NCBI GenBank assembly: GCA_934376945.1
Contig: CAKRPI010000009.1
Location: 1-35,341 of the forward strand
Direction of reading: 5' to 3'
Source of the DNA: an uncultured Lachnospiraceae bacterium
Lineage (GTDB): Bacteria > Bacillota > Clostridia > Lachnospirales > Lachnospiraceae
DNA length: 35,341 nucleotides
The notes beneath the pieces are model-generated. The model worked only from the letters and a program-made list of their open reading frames with translations, was not told the DNA's origin and did no database searches. Every line of letters begins with the position of its first letter. The first letter of the stretch is position 1. Shown here piece after piece: positions 32,683 through 35,341 of this stretch. Position numbers and translations under genes: made by a program.

Positions 32683-33090
32683 GTGAAAGAGATAGTTGTA
32701 GATGCTAAGCTTGAAAACATAGATGTCGTGACGGAGTTTGTGAATGATTTTCTGGATCAGATAGACTGTCCGGTAAAAGCAAAGATGCAGATAGACATTG
32801 TAATTGATGAAATATTTGGCAACATCTGCCATTATGCATACGAAGACTCGGAAGGGACGGCTACGGTAAGAGTAGAGCTCCGGGACACACAAGAAGCGAT
32901 CTGCCTGACCTTTATAGACAGTGGTGTGCCTTATAATCCACTGGAAGCGGAAGAACCGGATATTACCTTATCAGCGGAGAAAAGAAAAATCGGCGGACTT
33001 GGTATTTATCTGGTGAAAAAGAATATGGATGAAATAAAATATGAGTATGTGGATAAGAAGAACCGGTTATGGATGGAAAAAAAGTTGTGA
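32683..33090 (+). CDS. RsbW/SpoIIAB-like HATPase (serine kinase of the STAS protein)
   Basis: 135 aa, GTG start with GGAGGAG overlapping the end of the previous gene. A complete small GHKL ATPase: N-box DEIFGNICHYAY (Glu43, Asn47), G1 FIDSGVPYNPL (Asp79, Gly81), G2 GGLGIYLVKKNMD (104-116). The family phosphorylates a STAS partner and sequesters a sigma factor or another target. No sigma factor gene is in view, so the controlled partner is either elsewhere or not a sigma factor, for example the symporter gene product next door. Confidence 0.93.
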   Translation: MKEIVVDAKLENIDVVTEFVNDFLDQIDCPVKAKMQIDIVIDEIFGNICHYAYEDSEGTATVRVELRDTQEAICLTFIDSGVPYNPLEAEEPDITLSAEKRKIGGLGIYLVKKNMDEIKYEYVDKKNRLWMEKKL

Positions 33091-33108
33091 GAAACGGGAG
33101 AGAGAAGG

Positions 33109-34767
33109 ATGATTATACAGAATGACAGGCAGGAGCTTGCGAAAGCTTTACAGTATGTAGAAGACGGGCTGCAAAAATACAGCGTCAAAAGCAGAGAAGC
33201 AATCATGACGATGCTTATGGCTGAGGAAAGCCTTGTATGTCTGATGAGCCATACAAAGGAGCAGGAAAACATAGAGGTCGCATTTAAAAAGCGATTGGGT
33301 AACATTTCCTTAAATATAAGCGCACGTGGTGAAGCCTTCGATATATCCGAAGAGAATATCCTCGTCGATGATATCGATTTTGACGGAGTGGGGGACGATG
33401 CGGAAGCTATCATCCGAAATCTGATCCTGCGCTCTCAGTCAGACGTGTTTCAATACAAAAATCGAAGACATCGAAATACCATACAGCTGACCGTAAAGCG
33501 TTCGGAGCGAATGCAGTTATACCTGACGCTGGGAGCCATGGTGCTTTCTGTTTTTCTGGGGATTCTGTTCAAGCTGCTCTTATCCGCATCGGCGCAGCAG
33601 ATGCTGAATGAGTATTTTCTGACGCCCGTAAAGACCATGTTTTTAAATGCACTAAAGATGATTGTTGGTCCGGTGGTGTTCTTTTCCATTGTTACGTGTC
33701 TGGCACAGTTTGACAGCATTCGGGATCTGGGAAAAATCGGTCTGAAAGTGTTTGGCATGTATCTGTTTACCACACTTCTGGCGGTGCTGGTCGGTATTGG
33801 CGTATTTGAACTGATACGGCCGGGCGATGCGTCACTTTCTCAGTATGTGACAGATGCAGCAGCTAAGACGATTGAGACGGCAGACAATACAAGTATTTCT
33901 TTGCTGGATACCGTTGTGAATATCGTACCCTCCAATATTGTAAAGCCATTTCTGGAAGCAGACATGCTGCAGATTATTTTTATGGCGATTCTCTGCGGTG
34001 TGGCGGTCGGAATGATTGGGGATTATTCAAAAAGTCTGAAAAAACTCTTTGAAGGCTTCAATCTGCTTTTTTTGAAGATCACCACTCTGATCGTAAAGGT
34101 CATCCCCTTGGCCGTATTATGTTCCATGACATCGCTCATTATGCTGACGGGAACAGAAACATTGCTGGCTATTATCAGCTTTTTTGGAACATTTGTGCTG
34201 GCATTAGCTGTTATGCTCATGGTTTATTGTGCATTAGTGTTCCTGATCACCAGACTGAATCCGCTGATCCTCTTAAAGAAGCATGCTTCGGCTATGCTGG
34301 CAAGCTTTAGTCTGGCATCATCGAATGCCGCGATGCCGTTCAATATGAAATCGTGTCAGCGCCTTGGCATCTCATCAAAAATTTATTCGTTTTCGATACC
34401 GCTTGGTGCTACGGTAAATATGGACGGATCCTGCATATACATGGCAGTGGCAGGCCTGTTTTTAGCCAGAGTTTTTGGAATTCAGATAGGATGGTCAGAA
34501 TTGTTTTCTATGGTATTTTCGATTATCGTCCTTTCTATCGGAGCGCCGGGCATACCGGGAGCCGGACTGGTTTGCCTGTCTGTGCTTCTGACCCAGATCG
34601 GAGTTCCTGCAGAGGCGTTAAGCCTGGTCATGGGAATTGATTCCCTGCTGGGAATGTTCCGGACCGCTGTAAATTCAACCGGAGACGTTGCAGTATCTCT
34701 TATTGTGGCAAAATCAGAAAAGCTGATCGATACAGAAAAATATTTGCAGAAAGAGACAAGTGCATAA
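33109..34767 (+). CDS. SLC1/DAACS cation:dicarboxylate or amino-acid symporter with HATPase-like N-terminal domain
   Basis: 552 aa, longer than the usual 400-430 aa of the family by about 130 N-terminal residues. That extra part (1-135) is soluble and reads like a worn GHKL domain: SREAIMTMLMAEESLVCLMSH in the N-box position (Glu-Glu kept, Asn lost), and RLGNISLNISARGEAFD like the strand before the G1 box, with no clear glycine-rich lid. Residues about 140-540 form the transporter: the serine-rich hairpin SLASSNAAMP, NMDGSCIY in the substrate site, and GAPGIPGAG of the second hairpin. It should import dicarboxylates or amino acids with Na+ or H+. It is the last gene of the operon, 18 bp after the ATPase gene. 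The N-terminal domain suggests direct control by the STAS protein. Confidence 0.93.
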   Translation: MIIQNDRQELAKALQYVEDGLQKYSVKSREAIMTMLMAEESLVCLMSHTKEQENIEVAFKKRLGNISLNISARGEAFDISEENILVDDIDFDGVGDDAEAIIRNLILRSQSDVFQYKNRRHRNTIQLTVKRSERMQLYLTLGAMVLSVFLGILFKLLLSASAQQMLNEYFLTPVKTMFLNALKMIVGPVVFFSIVTCLAQFDSIRDLGKIGLKVFGMYLFTTLLAVLVGIGVFELIRPGDASLSQYVTDAAAKTIETADNTSISLLDTVVNIVPSNIVKPFLEADMLQIIFMAILCGVAVGMIGDYSKSLKKLFEGFNLLFLKITTLIVKVIPLAVLCSMTSLIMLTGTETLLAIISFFGTFVLALAVMLMVYCALVFLITRLNPLILLKKHASAMLASFSLASSNAAMPFNMKSCQRLGISSKIYSFSIPLGATVNMDGSCIYMAVAGLFLARVFGIQIGWSELFSMVFSIIVLSIGAPGIPGAGLVCLSVLLTQIGVPAEALSLVMGIDSLLGMFRTAVNSTGDVAVSLIVAKSEKLIDTEKYLQKETSA

Positions 34768-34801
34768 TTTTACATTTTTTCGCATTCTCTTGAAATACCT
34801 C

Positions 34802-34830
34802 TTGCAATTACCGTGATAAAGTGCTAAAAT
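34802..34830 (+). promoter_or_regulatory. sigma-A-type promoter within copy 2 of the dispersed element
   Basis: TTGCAA (34802-34807), exactly 17 bp, TAAAAT (34825-34830). The spacer holds the block TTACCGTGATAAAGTGC that is conserved in copy 1. Transcripts would run into the hairpin at 34951 before reaching the gene at 35057. Confidence 0.55.
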
Positions 34831-34950
34831 CCTGTTAATGCGTTTATAAAAAATTAAGAAAGTTATAGTTTTATAATTTTTCAGGCAGCGGGATCTGGTA
34901 CTTTGAAAATGTAGCGCTTCATTATTAGAAGCTCATTTTGGAAGCTTTTG

Positions 34951-34979
34951 TCGGCATCACCGTGATGCCGACTTTTTTT
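34951..34979 (+). terminator. intrinsic terminator or leader attenuator
   Basis: TCGGCATCA and TGATGCCGA form a 9-bp stem with loop CCG, then C and seven T. It probably ends the symporter operon transcript (184 bp after its stop) and any RNA starting at 34830-34840. It lies 78 bp before the next start codon, so attenuation of that gene is also possible. Confidence 0.8.
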
Positions 34980-35056
34980 CGCATTTTGCCATAATTGATG
35001 AATTTCTTTCTCAGTTATGCTTTCCAAAAGACAAAAAAAGGAAAAGGAGACTGCAG

Positions 35057-35341
35057 ATGTCAGATCAGAAACAGACCAGAGAGGAACTGCTGGAACGCAT
35101 GCTGAAAGGATATCAGGCGTATTTTGATATTGAGCGGTATGAGGAGAGGGAGGATGATCTTCCACTTATGGCGCACTGCCGGTTTTACGTGCATTCGGAA
35201 AAATATGTGCTGGTGAAGAAGGCGAAGCTCTGGGATGCGGATAGTAACGAATATGTATACATTTTTTCCGTTCCGGAACTGACAAAGGAGATTTTCGAGC
35301 GGTGTAAGGATTATGCCTATGAAGATGGCATGAAGCTGATC
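35057..35341 (+). CDS. hypothetical protein, 5' part only
   Basis: ATG 35057 with AAAAGGAGA 7 nt upstream. 95 codons are open to the window edge, so the gene is cut. The visible sequence (MSDQKQTREELLERMLKGY..., FYVHSEKYVLVKKAKLWDAD, YVYIFSVPELTKEIFERC) is charged, with mixed helix and strand, and shows no signal peptide or membrane helix. It looks like a conserved cytosolic protein of Lachnospiraceae of unknown function; I cannot name a family with confidence. Confidence 0.85.
   Translation, partial: MSDQKQTREELLERMLKGYQAYFDIERYEEREDDLPLMAHCRFYVHSEKYVLVKKAKLWDADSNEYVYIFSVPELTKEIFERCKDYAYEDGMKLI

Larger units (their letters stand above)
34802..35012 (+). repeat. copy 2 of dispersed non-coding element
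   Basis: Homologous to 29099-29225, with matching blocks at 34808-34830, about 34930-34959 and 34951-34990. The extra 79 nt or so between blocks is AT-rich and has no counterpart in copy 1. The two copies bracket the STAS/SpoIIE/symporter operon in the same orientation. Confidence 0.8.

Overview
The window looks like chromosomal DNA of a low-to-moderate-GC Gram-positive of the Clostridia, most likely a gut Lachnospiraceae. This is inferred from strong AGGAGG-type ribosome binding sites, frequent GTG/TTG starts, AT-rich spacers and the protein families present (zinc-ribbon transmembrane Ser/Thr kinases, Thr/Glu-rich linkers, SpoIIE-type phosphatase). No rRNA, tRNA, CRISPR array or transposase was seen. 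Every gene I accept is on the + strand.

Region 1 (1-646) is AT-rich and apparently gene-free, with one long-range inverted repeat (501-559). Region 2 (647 to about 27900) is a run of 20 tightly spaced or overlapping genes that forms one large phospho-signalling locus. It encodes five zinc-ribbon Ser/Thr kinases, each with a membrane anchor (647, 10880, 13598, 18846, 20906), two zinc-ribbon pseudokinases that have lost catalytic residues (2721, 8468), and two PP2C phosphatases (1958, 5224). Four proteins carry FHA domains (5966, 6577, 9238, 10140). One of these is a VWA-transmembrane-FHA protein and one is a DUF4234-like-FHA protein. The four closely related kinases carry different extracellular parts on Thr/Glu-rich stalks: InlB-like plus Sel1 repeats plus a C-type lectin; a DUF3887-like domain plus a C-type lectin; and two sets of three SH3-like domains. 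Secreted proteins sit between and after them: a NagZ-like GH3 enzyme, a WG-repeat/LprI-like protein, a PPC/BIG2 adhesin-like protein, and a short secreted paralogue of one module of the WG protein.

The model I infer is as follows. Envelope or glycan signals are read by lectin and SH3 ectodomains. The cytosolic kinases phosphorylate T-x-G-[IL] sites in the zinc-ribbon/FHA proteins, the FHA domains read those marks, and the PP2Cs erase them. The output is not visible here.

Region 3 (28238-29089) is a stand-alone PARG-like (TIGR02452) gene. Region 4 (29090-34767) is a second regulatory operon: STAS anti-anti-sigma-like protein, a 53-aa ORF, a class I methyltransferase, a membrane SpoIIE phosphatase, an RsbW-like ATPase, and an SLC1/DAACS symporter with an N-terminal part that looks like a decayed HATPase domain. 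It is a partner-switching set with no sigma factor in view. It is preceded by a good sigma-A-type promoter with flanking direct repeats and palindromes. A homologous non-coding element with an intrinsic-terminator hairpin lies on both sides of this operon (about 29099-29225 and 34802-35012). The window ends inside a conserved-looking gene of unknown function (35057 onward).
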